Source of the DNA: Alphaproteobacteria bacterium
Lineage (GTDB): Bacteria > Pseudomonadota > Alphaproteobacteria > Micavibrionales > Micavibrionaceae
Assembly: GCA_013215815.1 (NCBI GenBank)
Contig: JABSQP010000023.1
Location: forward strand, 1 to 34,195
Length of the DNA: 34,195 bases
Reading direction: 5' to 3'
Shown: in pieces, positions 17,545 through 29,663 of the stretch
Position numbering within the stretch: position 1 is the stretch's first letter
Layout: each line of letters begins with the position of its first letter
Made by a program: the position numbers and the translations under genes
The notes under the pieces: model-generated
Databases searched by the model: none
What the model was told of the DNA's origin: nothing
The model's input: only the letters and a program-made list of their open reading frames with translations

Positions 17545-17553
17545 TTATCCACA
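17545..17553 (+). promoter_or_regulatory. Perfect-consensus DnaA box
   Basis: The nonamer TTATCCACA is identical to the strongest E. coli DnaA box. It lies 33 bases after the ftsA stop and about 245 bases before the ftsZ start. A lone box in a promoter region suggests DnaA acting as a transcription factor rather than an origin, as no cluster of boxes or AT-rich unwinding element surrounds it. Confidence 0.65.
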
Positions 17554-17581
17554 ATGATGCAGATATTCTTTTTAGGGACTC

Positions 17582-17610
17582 TTGGCGCGATTCTGTAAGC
17601 GTGAGACAAT
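17582..17610 (+). promoter_or_regulatory. Candidate ftsZ promoter with GANTC in the spacer
   Basis: TTGGCG (17582-17587) and GACAAT (17605-17610) are 17 bases apart, each matching four of six positions of the sigma-70 hexamers. A GATTC lies inside the spacer at 17589-17593. GcrA-dependent promoters in Caulobacter often have methylated GANTC at such positions. The match is modest and could be chance. Confidence 0.35.
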
Positions 17611-17669
17611 CCAAATTATCGATTCAAAAGAGTCACTTAGTCGAAGAAGCTCAAGGGTTTTTGAAGCGA

Positions 17670-17675
17670 TATAAT
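17670..17675 (+). promoter_or_regulatory. Perfect -10 hexamer TATAAT upstream of ftsZ
   Basis: TATAAT lies about 125 bases before the ftsZ ATG. No -35 hexamer resembling TTGACA lies 16-18 bases before it, so if it is used it probably needs an activator. The GATTC (17621) and GAGTC (17630) sites lie about 35-50 bases upstream. Confidence 0.4.
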
Positions 17676-17798
17676 GGGGAATTTTTTAGGAAATCCTGCC
17701 GTTTTTTCTGATCTAGTGGAAATTCATGATTCCGTTTCGGAGAAAACAAAAATAGAATCAAAGGTAATAAAAAACCTGTTCACTTGGAGGTTTCGCAC

Positions 17799-19562
17799 AT
17801 GATTAACGTTCGAATACAAACACCAGAGGTACACAAATTGTCACCAAAAATTACAGTAGTAGGCGTCGGCGGCGCAGGCGGTAACGCCGTAAACAATATG
17901 ATATCTTCGGGTCTGGAGGGTTGCGAGTTTCTCGTTTGCAACACAGATGCCCAGGCGCTTGAGGGATCTCTAGCAGATAACAAAATTCAGCTTGGTGCCA
18001 ATGTTACTGGTGGCCTTGGTGCTGGCGCGAAACCAGAAGTTGGTCGCGGCGCAGCTGAAGAGAGCCTTGATGAGGTGATGCAATATCTTGAAGGATCAAA
18101 CATGGCCTTCATCACAGCCGGCATGGGCGGTGGTACAGGAACAGGGGCAGCGCCAATCATTGCCAAAGCATGTCGCGATAGCGGTATCTTAACTGTTGGT
18201 GTTGTAACAAAGCCGTTCCATTTTGAAGGAACGCACCGTATGACACAGGCGGAAGCGGGCATTGATGAAATGCAAGATTTCGTTGATACATTAATTGTTA
18301 TTCCAAACCAGAATCTATTCCGTGTTGCAAATGAGAAAACAACATTTGCTGAAGCCTTCAAAATGGCTGATGGCGTGTTGCAATCAGGTGTTCGCGGTGT
18401 AACAGATTTAATGGTGATGCCAGGTCTTATTAACCTCGACTTTGCTGATATCCGCTCTGCGATGCTTGAAATGGGTAAGGCGATGATGGGTAACGGCGAG
18501 GCTGAAGGTGACCGTCGTGCGGTTGAAGCTGCTGAAGCTGCGATTAATAACCCGCTTCTGGATGATGTTTCAATGAAGGGTGCACGCGGTGTGATCATTA
18601 ACGTAACTGGTGGTCATGACATGACACTTTACGAAGTGGATGAAGCATGTAATCGCATCCGTGATGAAGTTGATCCAAATGCTAACATTATCTTCGGTTC
18701 TACTTTCGATGAGAAAATGGAAGGTAATATGCGCGTTTCTGTTGTTGCAACAGGTATTGAAGCGGCTGGTGCTGCGCAAACACGCGGTGGCACAGGTGGT
18801 GTTCGCGTAACAGCTGTTAGTAGCAAGTCAGGAACGCCTGCTGAAAAACCATCTCTAGAGCGTACAAAGCCTGCAACGACATCTTACAAGCCGCAAACAG
18901 AAGTGGCACGTGAGATGACAATGAAGGCACGTCAAAAAGCGGATGCTCCTGCTGTACCAAAGGCAGCAGCTCCAACGCGAGATGAGCCGGAGGCTGATAT
19001 GTTTGAGCAGCGTGAATTCACAGCAGCAAAACCAGCAACGTCAACACAGACATCAATGCGCGGTAGCGTTCAGGCTGGAAATTTTATTCCTCCAAGTCCA
19101 GTTGTTCCTGAAAAGCAAGATTCGGTTCAGCATTATGCGATGCCAACCGCGGCGCAGGTACAACAGCCAGCTCCTATCGCAAGAATGGAAGAAGCTCAGC
19201 CTCAAGCAGCGGCTCCAGTGCCTGCTGCTCCGACGACACAAGCTGCGCAAGCATCTCAAGGTGGTTTGGTTCTTAGACCACCTGTTCCGGGTGCAAATAC
19301 AGCGGAACGTAGAAGGGCGCCATCGTTGTTTGAGCGTATTACAACTGGTGTAGGGCGTTTGACACATATGGATGATGGTCACGAAGAAACAGGCTCTTCA
19401 TCTGCTGGTTCAACAGGTGGCTTCCATGGAGGTCTGCGTGCGGAACGTGCTCCGGATGCACCATCTCAAGGTCAACTCAATATCGATTCGCCTTCTGCAC
19501 CACGTGCGAAGAACGAAGACGATCTTGATATCCCTGCGTTCTTGCGCAGACAAGCGAACTAG
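17799..19562 (+). CDS. ftsZ: FtsZ, tubulin-like division GTPase
   Basis: FtsZ polymerises with GTP into the Z-ring that organises division. The 587-residue product has [13 protein letters not shown] near 22-34, the tubulin signature GGGTGTG at 110-116, and the T7 loop [11 protein letters not shown]. The GTPase domain ends near residue 315. A long linker of about 250 residues, rich in Ala, Pro, Gln and Thr, leads to the conserved C-terminal peptide [14 protein letters not shown], which binds FtsA and other partners. Such long linkers are common in Alphaproteobacteria; E. coli FtsZ has 383 residues. ATG at 17799, eight bases after GGAGG, is chosen over a TTG at 17784 that overlaps the Shine-Dalgarno. 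A terminator follows. Confidence 0.98.
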   Translation: MINVRIQTPEVHKLSPKITVVGVGGAGGNAVNNMISSGLEGCEFLVCNTDAQALEGSLADNKIQLGANVTGGLGAGAKPEVGRGAAEESLDEVMQYLEGSNMAFITAGMGGGTGTGAAPIIAKACRDSGILTVGVVTKPFHFEGTHRMTQAEAGIDEMQDFVDTLIVIPNQNLFRVANEKTTFAEAFKMADGVLQSGVRGVTDLMVMPGLINLDFADIRSAMLEMGKAMMGNGEAEGDRRAVEAAEAAINNPLLDDVSMKGARGVIINVTGGHDMTLYEVDEACNRIRDEVDPNANIIFGSTFDEKMEGNMRVSVVATGIEAAGAAQTRGGTGGVRVTAVSSKSGTPAEKPSLERTKPATTSYKPQTEVAREMTMKARQKADAPAVPKAAAPTRDEPEADMFEQREFTAAKPATSTQTSMRGSVQAGNFIPPSPVVPEKQDSVQHYAMPTAAQVQQPAPIARMEEAQPQAAAPVPAAPTTQAAQASQGGLVLRPPVPGANTAERRRAPSLFERITTGVGRLTHMDDGHEETGSSSAGSTGGFHGGLRAERAPDAPSQGQLNIDSPSAPRAKNEDDLDIPAFLRRQAN

Positions 19563-19615
19563 AGGGTTTGCTCATTTAACTGATTATCTGGTGTCCTCCA
19601 GATTATTTCCTTGAT

Positions 19616-19645
19616 AGGGGCTCTTTATGAGCCCCTCTTTTTTTG
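19616..19645 (+). terminator. Intrinsic terminator after ftsZ
   Basis: AGGGGCTC (19616-19623) pairs with GAGCCCCT (19629-19636) around a five-base loop TTTAT, and a run of T residues follows. It lies 53 bases after the ftsZ stop and should end transcription from the division cluster before lpxC. Confidence 0.9.
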
Positions 19646-19697
19646 TTTTAAATCAATATCTTATAAGTGTAACACTACGATACAAAGGGTGATTGGA

Positions 19698-19728
19698 GAA
19701 TCCGGTTCGTCTTCATTAAATTAGAATC
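19698..19728. promoter_or_regulatory. Two GANTC sites upstream of lpxC
   Basis: GAATC occurs at 19698-19702 and at 19724-19728, within 50 bases of the lpxC start and after the ftsZ terminator, so this is where an lpxC promoter must lie. Two sites in 31 bases is more than chance would usually give. Cell-cycle methylation control is inference. Confidence 0.35.
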
Positions 19729-19745
19729 AGATAGAAGACAATTGT

Positions 19746-20687
19746 ATGCAACACACATTAAATAAATCATTTACGCTGACAGATATCGGTCTCCATTCTG
19801 GGAAGCCTGTTAAAATAACAGTGAAGCCTGCGGATGCGGATCACGGTATCGTTTTCCAACGCGTAGATATGACTGATCTGAGCGCTGAAGAGCAGAAGAT
19901 CCCAGCAAAATGGAATCGTGTGGTTGATACACGCCTTTGCACAGTGATTGCCAATGAAAAAGGCGCAAATGTTGGAACAATTGAGCACTTGATGGCTGCG
20001 CTACGCGCCGCGGGTGTTGATAATGCTTTGATCGAAATTGATGCGGCAGAAGTGCCTGTATTTGATGGTAGTTCAATCCGCTTTATTGAGGCAATTGATG
20101 AAGTTGGAACAGCGGCACAAAATGCGCCGCGTCGTGCCATTCGAATTTTAAAAGACGTCACAGTTCAAGAGGGCGATAAAGTTGTAACTTTGTCTCCATC
20201 AACTGTGCCTCTTTACGAAGGCCGCATTGAGTATAACAGCGCACCAATTATTGGTGACCAGTCTTATACGCTAAAGCTTGTAAATGGTAACTTTAAGCAC
20301 GATGTGGCGGATTGCCGTACATTTGGCTTGGTTCAAGACGTTGAGGCGATGAAAAACGCTGGCCTTGCGCTCGGCGGGTCACTGGATAATGCTGTTGTTG
20401 TCGATGATGACCGTGTTTTAAACCCGGATGGTCTTCGCTGCCGTGATGAGTTTGTTCGTCATAAGATTTTAGATGCTGTCGGTGATATCGCGTTGGCAGG
20501 TGGCCTAGTTCTTGGCCATTATAAGGGATCAAAAGCTGGTCATGATATGAATAATAAGATCTTACGCGCTCTTTTCGCGGATGACAGCGCTTACGAAGTC
20601 ACAGATTTCTATATCGACATCGAAGAAGCGGATATGGACATGTATTTATCAGATACTGCGCCAAAAGAGACAGCTGCGGCTCTTTAA
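19746..20687 (+). CDS. lpxC: LpxC, UDP-3-O-acyl-GlcNAc deacetylase
   Basis: LpxC is the zinc deacetylase catalysing the committed step of lipid A synthesis in the cytoplasm. The 313-residue product has GTIEHLMAALRAAGVDNA with zinc ligand His81, FDGSS near 106-110, and HKILDAVGDIAL with ligands His239 and Asp243. Length matches E. coli LpxC (305). The ATG is preceded by GAAG at eight bases. It lies between two intrinsic terminators and so is probably transcribed on its own. Its presence implies an outer membrane containing lipid A. The acidic C-terminus lies after the catalytic domains and may influence turnover, as it does in enterobacteria. Confidence 0.96.
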   Translation: MQHTLNKSFTLTDIGLHSGKPVKITVKPADADHGIVFQRVDMTDLSAEEQKIPAKWNRVVDTRLCTVIANEKGANVGTIEHLMAALRAAGVDNALIEIDAAEVPVFDGSSIRFIEAIDEVGTAAQNAPRRAIRILKDVTVQEGDKVVTLSPSTVPLYEGRIEYNSAPIIGDQSYTLKLVNGNFKHDVADCRTFGLVQDVEAMKNAGLALGGSLDNAVVVDDDRVLNPDGLRCRDEFVRHKILDAVGDIALAGGLVLGHYKGSKAGHDMNNKILRALFADDSAYEVTDFYIDIEEADMDMYLSDTAPKETAAAL

Positions 20688-20713
20688 AAGTAACCGAAAA
20701 ATATGGGAGTTAT

Positions 20714-20743
20714 AGGGGCTTTCGCGTAAAAGCCCCTTTTCTT
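20714..20743 (+). terminator. Intrinsic terminator after lpxC
   Basis: AGGGGCTTT (20714-20722) pairs with AAAGCCCCT (20728-20736) around the loop CGCGT, followed by T residues. It lies 26 bases after the lpxC stop and separates lpxC from bamD. Confidence 0.88.
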
Positions 20744-20771
20744 ATGGTTCGTTGCGCGCTAATTTAGAGGC

Positions 20772-21617
20772 ATGCAAAAAGAGTTTCTTATCGGGCTTTT
20801 CGCCCTTGTCTTGGTTATGCCGATCGTTGCTTGTAGTGGCGGCGATAAAAAGGCTGAAATAGAAAATGGTGCGTCTGCTGAGCCGCAAGAACCTGTTGAG
20901 GACTTATACAATAAAGCAGCAGACGCTCTGGATTCTGAGAGCTATCTTGAAGCAAAGACGTTATTTGAAGATGTAGAACGTGAGTATCCTTATTCAAAAT
21001 GGGCAACAAAAGCAAAATTAATGGCTGCTTATGCCGCTTATGAAGCGGATCGCTATGATGAAGCCATTTTGGCGTTAGATCGCTTCATTGAACTTCACCC
21101 AGGGAACGAAGATATTGATTACGCGTATTACCTGAAATCTTTGGCTTTTTATGAGCAAATTTCAGATGTCGCCCGTGATCAGGCGATGACTGAATTGTCT
21201 CTTCAATCTTTTGATACGTTGATTACACGTTTTCCCAATAGTGAATTTACACGTGATGCAAAGTTAAAGCGTGACCTGACGTTGGATCATTTGGCCGGGA
21301 AAGAAATGGAAATTGGTCGTTACTATTTAAATCGCAATCAAATGAATGCGGCTATTAATCGTTTTCGCAATGTTGTCAGCGATTACCAGACAACAACACA
21401 CGTACCAGAAGCGCTGCACCGCCTTGTTGAAGCTTATTTAACGCTTGGTCTTGAAAATGAGGCAACACGTGTAGCTGCTGTTCTAGGACATAATTATCCG
21501 GGCTCTGATTGGTACGAAGATAGCTATGAGATTTTGAAACCTGAATCCCGCCAGAAATTGATGGAAGATCGCTCTTTCATGGATAGAACGATTGATTCAT
21601 TGTTTAAAGCGGACTAA
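20772..21617 (+). CDS. bamD: BamD, outer membrane assembly lipoprotein
   Basis: BamD is the essential lipoprotein partner of BamA in the complex that inserts beta-barrel proteins into the outer membrane. The 281-residue product has a lipoprotein signal peptide ending in the lipobox IVAC, so Cys21 would be lipidated. Tetratricopeptide-like repeats follow, starting at DLYNKAADALDSESYLEAKTLF and YDEAILALDRFIELHPGNEDIDYAYY, as in BamD/YfiO. AGAGG lies just before the ATG. It stands directly before recN, the usual alphaproteobacterial order lpxC-bamD-recN-ligA. The acidic stretch just after the lipobox (residues 28-45) is probably a flexible tether. Confidence 0.93.
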   Translation: MQKEFLIGLFALVLVMPIVACSGGDKKAEIENGASAEPQEPVEDLYNKAADALDSESYLEAKTLFEDVEREYPYSKWATKAKLMAAYAAYEADRYDEAILALDRFIELHPGNEDIDYAYYLKSLAFYEQISDVARDQAMTELSLQSFDTLITRFPNSEFTRDAKLKRDLTLDHLAGKEMEIGRYYLNRNQMNAAINRFRNVVSDYQTTTHVPEALHRLVEAYLTLGLENEATRVAAVLGHNYPGSDWYEDSYEILKPESRQKLMEDRSFMDRTIDSLFKAD

Positions 21618-21631
21618 CGGGGGAGCGATTA

Positions 21632-26336
<4,705 letters not shown>

Positions 26337-26339
26337 TGA

Positions 26340-27719
26340 TTACTCAAATGATTTTACGATGTTCTCTGTCATCTTCTTGGCATCATCAAGCAGCATATAG
26401 GTATTGTCCGCGTAGAAAAGTGGATTATCAATACCGGCATAACCAGAGCCCATTGAACGCTTAACGAAAAGAACAGTTTTCGCGCGCTCAACATCCAATA
26501 CAGGCATCCCGTAAATTGGCGATGAGCTATCATTTTTTGCCGCTGGGTTCGTGATGTCGTTTGCACCGATCACATACGCTACATCTGCTTGTGCAAAATC
26601 ACGGTTAATATCTTCGAGCTCATGCACATCTTCGTAAGGTACATTTGCTTCAGCCAAAAGAACGTTCATGTGACCTGGCATACGTCCGGCAACAGGGTGG
26701 ATTGCGTAGCTCACCTCAACACCTTCTGCCTTCAATGTATCGGCAAGCTCTTTAACAACGTGCTGCGCCTGCGCAACCGCCATACCGTAACCCGGCACGA
26801 TGATTACTTTTGATGCGTTACGCATAATAAACGCCGCATCTTCTGCAGAACCAATCTTCGCCTGACGATCACCATGATCAGTTGCGCCGCTCGCTTGTTC
26901 ACCGCCAAATCCACCAAGGATAACGCTAATGAAAGAGCGGTTCATCGCCTTACACATAATGTAAGACAAGATTGCCCCAGACGCACCAACGAGAGCGCCT
27001 GTGATAATCAAAAGGTTATTTTGAAGTGTGAAGCCAATACCTGCCGCAGCCCAACCAGAGTAAGAGTTCAGCATAGATACGATAACTGGCATGTCCGCAC
27101 CGCCAATAGGGATGATGATCAAAACACCCAATAGGAAGGCGAGCAATACAAGCGTCCAGAAGAAGAATACACTTTGTGTAGCGCATAGCATAAAGATCAA
27201 GAAGATCATGAGACCACCAAGGCCAGCATTAATGGCGTGCTGACTTGGGTATGTGACAGGTTTCCCTGAAACAATCCCTTGTAATTTACCAAAGGCGATG
27301 ACGGAACCAGTGAACGTAATCGCCCCAATGGCAAGACCGAGAGACATTTCAATCAAACTGGATGTGTGAATGTCACCAGGTAATCCGATGCCAAAGCTTT
27401 CTGGGTTATAAAATGCTGCTGCTGCAACGAATACGGCTGCCAGACCAACGAGAGAGTGGAAGGCTGCAACCAGTTGAGGCAGATCAGTCATGTCAATTTT
27501 CTTTGCGATGACAGTACCGATGGCGCCACCAATGACGACACCAAAAATGATGAGGCTCCATGATTCAACCATCAGAAGCGTTGTCACGATAGCGATGGCC
27601 ATACCAGCGATACCAAAAGTAACACCTTTCTGCGCTGTGTCAGGGCCGGATAATCCACGAAGTGCCATGATAAAACACACGGCTGAAACGAGGTAAGCAA
27701 GAGTTGATAGTGTTTCCAT
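26340..27719 (-). CDS. pntB: PntB, NAD(P) transhydrogenase beta subunit
   Basis: PntB supplies the NADP-binding domain III and most of the membrane domain of the proton-translocating transhydrogenase, which makes NADPH from NADH at the cost of proton-motive force. The 459-residue product has about eight or nine hydrophobic segments in the first 260 residues. A soluble domain follows, with VIIVPGYGMAVAQAQH for NADP, HPVAGRMPGHMNVLLAEA, IGANDITNPAA, and KRSMGSGYAGIDNPLF near the end. Length matches split alphaproteobacterial enzymes (about 460). It lies 33 bases after pntAb with AGGA upstream of the ATG. Confidence 0.96.
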   Translation of the reverse strand: METLSTLAYLVSAVCFIMALRGLSGPDTAQKGVTFGIAGMAIAIVTTLLMVESWSLIIFGVVIGGAIGTVIAKKIDMTDLPQLVAAFHSLVGLAAVFVAAAAFYNPESFGIGLPGDIHTSSLIEMSLGLAIGAITFTGSVIAFGKLQGIVSGKPVTYPSQHAINAGLGGLMIFLIFMLCATQSVFFFWTLVLLAFLLGVLIIIPIGGADMPVIVSMLNSYSGWAAAGIGFTLQNNLLIITGALVGASGAILSYIMCKAMNRSFISVILGGFGGEQASGATDHGDRQAKIGSAEDAAFIMRNASKVIIVPGYGMAVAQAQHVVKELADTLKAEGVEVSYAIHPVAGRMPGHMNVLLAEANVPYEDVHELEDINRDFAQADVAYVIGANDITNPAAKNDSSSPIYGMPVLDVERAKTVLFVKRSMGSGYAGIDNPLFYADNTYMLLDDAKKMTENIVKSFE

Positions 27720-27752
27720 TATTCTTTTTTCCTACAAATATTCTTTTTGCTT

Positions 27753-28166
27753 TTATGCTTTTTTCTTTTGGAACATGTGAAGCATGCGTTTTGTGACAAT
27801 AAAGCCGCCGAAAATGTTTACGGAGGCGAGGACAACGGCGAGGAAGCCCATCAACTTTGAAAAGCCCATGAGCTCTGTCCCCGCGGCCAGTAGTGCGCCG
27901 ACAATGATCACACTTGAAATTGCATTTGTGACGCCCATCAGCGGAGAGTGAAGGGCAGGGGTCACACGCCAAACAACGTAGTAACCAACAAAACAGGCAA
28001 GTACGAATACAGTAAGGCCTGATAAGAAGAACGATGCTTCATGGCCATTCATTGCCATTGCTGTCTCTGTTGCAAAGCTATCTGCTTGCGCGGCAAGTGA
28101 TTTTAGTTGCTCTGCTAAATTTGCAGCTTCTTGAGGTAAGCTATGATCTGCTGTTTGTTCTTTCAT
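27753..28166 (-). CDS. pntAB: PntAb, transhydrogenase alpha subunit membrane part
   Basis: This 137-residue protein is the separate membrane piece of the alpha subunit found in Alphaproteobacteria such as Rhodospirillum rubrum. Three hydrophobic segments are visible, near residues 47-67, 74-96 and 102-126. [23 protein letters not shown] and [17 protein letters not shown] are family signatures. The first 40 residues are polar and Ala/Gln-rich. Its ATG follows the pntAa TAA with no gap, and the AAGGAGG Shine-Dalgarno lies inside the last codons of pntAa, a strong sign of translational coupling. Confidence 0.94.
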   Translation of the reverse strand: MKEQTADHSLPQEAANLAEQLKSLAAQADSFATETAMAMNGHEASFFLSGLTVFVLACFVGYYVVWRVTPALHSPLMGVTNAISSVIIVGALLAAGTELMGFSKLMGFLAVVLASVNIFGGFIVTKRMLHMFQKKKA

Positions 28167-29435
28167 TTACGCCTCCTTCGCAGCTGTTTTCTTTGCTGCT
28201 GCCTTTTTTGTAGTTTTCTTTGTGGCTGATTTTTTTGTCGCCTTTTTTACCGTTTTCTTGGCTGTTGTCTTCTTTACAGTTTCTTTTTCACCTGCGTTAG
28301 CTTTACCGCCGAAATTAGGGTGAATAAGCTCACCATGCTTTGTTAAAGCAATGCCCTTAATGATTTCATCATCCCAATCAATCACGATATCTTTCGTATC
28401 TTGATCAATGATGAGGCCAAGAAGGTTTAGCAAGTTCTTTGCATACAGATTTGATGCATCTGTTGGCAAACGCCCTGGTGTATTGTGATGACCAACAATT
28501 GTTACGCCGTGTTTTGTTACAACTTTGCCGCCTTCGGATAATTCGCAGTTACCGCCCATATCAACAGCCATATCAACAATTACAGATCCTGGCTTCATTG
28601 ATTTAACCATTGCTTCCGTAATTAGCTTCGGCGCAGGGCGTCCAGGAATAAGAGCGGTAGTAATAACAATGTCTTGTTTAGCAAGTGTCTCTTCAACAAG
28701 CTTGGCTTGCTTTTTCTTATAGCTATCAGACATTTCTTTTGCGTATCCGCCGGCTGTCTCTGCTTCCTTAAATTCATCATCTTCGACAGCAACGAATGTT
28801 CCACCAAGTGATTGCACTTGCTCTTTTGCTGCTGGACGCACGTCTGTAGCTGATACAACGGCGCCAAGGCGTTTTGCCGTCGCAATGGCCTGAAGGCCTG
28901 CAACACCAGCGCCCATCACGAAAGCTTTCGCTGGAGCGATTGTGCCTGCTGCTGTCATCATCATCGGGAAAGCACGACCATAGTACTCAGATGCATCGAG
29001 TACTGCTTTGTAACCAGCTAGGTTTGATTGTGAAGAGAGCACATCCATGCTTTGTGCACGTGTAATACGTGGAACAAGTTCCATTGCGAATAAATCGATA
29101 CCTTTTTCGGCGGCTTCTTTAATAAGCGCTTCATTTTGGTAAGGGCTTACAATACCAATCGCAACTGATCCCCTGTGAAGTAGAGCTAAATCGTCACTGC
29201 CTACCTGAACCTTTAAAAGAACGTTGGCTTTATCACATGCGTCTTTCGCTGTCTTTGCGATTTTAGCGCCCGCTTTTTTAAGCGCGTCATCTGTAATATG
29301 CGCTGTTTCACCGGCTCCCGTTTCAATTTGAACGGTACAGCCTAGGGAAACTAGTTTTTTCACACTATCTGGTGAAGCGGCGATACGTGTTTCGTTTGTC
29401 GCATTTTCCTTAATAATAGAAATCGTTAATGGCAC
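28167..29435 (-). CDS. pntAA: PntAa, NAD-binding alpha subunit with a lysine-rich tail
   Basis: PntAa is the soluble domain I that binds NAD(H) on the cytoplasmic face of the transhydrogenase. The 422-residue product has the loop RAQSMDVLSSQSNLAGY with Arg126, Gln128 and Asp131 (the RQD motif that contacts NAD), the Rossmann motif GAGVAG at 175-180, and VDMGGNCELSEGG. The folded domain ends near residue 375. Beyond it lies a tail of about 40 residues made almost only of Lys, Ala and Thr with seven KK pairs, resembling histone H1 or AlgP tails. R. rubrum PntAA (about 384 residues) has, as far as I recall, no such tail. The start is GTG, preceded by AAGGA. It is first in the operon. Confidence 0.94.
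   Translation of the reverse strand: MPLTISIIKENATNETRIAASPDSVKKLVSLGCTVQIETGAGETAHITDDALKKAGAKIAKTAKDACDKANVLLKVQVGSDDLALLHRGSVAIGIVSPYQNEALIKEAAEKGIDLFAMELVPRITRAQSMDVLSSQSNLAGYKAVLDASEYYGRAFPMMMTAAGTIAPAKAFVMGAGVAGLQAIATAKRLGAVVSATDVRPAAKEQVQSLGGTFVAVEDDEFKEAETAGGYAKEMSDSYKKKQAKLVEETLAKQDIVITTALIPGRPAPKLITEAMVKSMKPGSVIVDMAVDMGGNCELSEGGKVVTKHGVTIVGHHNTPGRLPTDASNLYAKNLLNLLGLIIDQDTKDIVIDWDDEIIKGIALTKHGELIHPNFGGKANAGEKETVKKTTAKKTVKKATKKSATKKTTKKAAAKKTAAKEA
28170..28280 (-). repeat. Coding repeat for the K/A/T-rich tail of PntAa
   Basis: These 37 codons encode a low-complexity run of KK pairs separated by two or three Ala, Thr, Val or Ser residues. Lysine makes up 15 of the 37 residues. The DNA shows imperfect reiterations of the same short unit (TTCTTTGT-like on the + strand), so the tail probably grew by slippage or unequal exchange. 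The pntAb ribosome-binding site lies within its last codons. Confidence 0.75.
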
Positions 29436-29663
29436 GGTTCCTTGTCCTTTTCATCAGTAAATAGAAAAAAAATGACATTGCCTTATTCTATTCATTTTGT
29501 GAAGAGGAACTCGGCAATAATCCACTTTACAGAATGTAGTTTCCAGATCAGTCTAAAGCTTGCACAAAAGCCCGAAACCCTTTAGATTCGTATGTAGTAT
29601 ATATTTTTTTGCGTTATTCGCGTTCGCGAAGCATTTTTCTATTATTTTTATGTGGTGTCTTTG
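29436..29663. promoter_or_regulatory. Divergent intergenic region between pntAa and the secretion genes
   Basis: This AT-rich spacer of about 220 bases must hold the promoters of two divergent operons. Toward the secretion genes, TTGCAC (29560-29565) and TAGATT (29583-29588) are 17 bases apart and form a weak sigma-70-like pair. A GATTC overlaps the latter at 29585. A tandem TTCGCG-TTCGCG-AA at 29617-29630 includes the palindrome TTCGCGAA. Toward pntAa, I see only the Shine-Dalgarno. No RNA gene or terminator is apparent. Confidence 0.5.

Larger units (their letters stand above)
17513..17798 (+). promoter_or_regulatory. ftsA-ftsZ intergenic control region
   Basis: This 286-base noncoding stretch is the longest gap in the window. 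It holds a perfect DnaA box (17545-17553) and six GANTC sites, at 17577, 17589, 17621, 17630, 17728 and 17755. It also holds two promoter-like elements and a GGAGG Shine-Dalgarno at 17786-17790, eight bases before the ftsZ ATG. In Caulobacter, ftsZ transcription depends on DnaA and on CcrM methylation at GANTC with GcrA. The same logic here is inference from that knowledge. I find no TTAA-N7-TTAA CtrA box in it. Confidence 0.7.

Noticed and set aside
17545-17553. Replication origin near ftsZ
   Set aside because: Only a single DnaA box is present, without a cluster, AT-rich unwinding region or dnaA/hemE-type neighbours.
17454-17711. 85-codon frame from the ftsA end into the ftsA-ftsZ spacer
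   Set aside because: It starts out of frame inside ftsA, has no Shine-Dalgarno and shows no motif. The spacer is better explained as regulatory DNA.
17784-17798. Upstream TTG start for ftsZ
   Set aside because: It lies directly before and within the GGAGG that serves as ribosome-binding site of the ATG at 17799.
17987-18598. 203-codon open frame on the minus strand opposite ftsZ
   Set aside because: It lies wholly within the FtsZ GTPase domain, has no recognisable motif or ribosome-binding site, and its composition is what antisense of a conserved gene would give.
18943-19353. Second-frame 136-codon ORF in the FtsZ linker region
   Set aside because: The product is a Gln/Arg/Leu-rich translation of the Ala/Pro/Gln linker in another frame. 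The FtsZ frame continues to a perfect C-terminal peptide, so no frameshift is needed.
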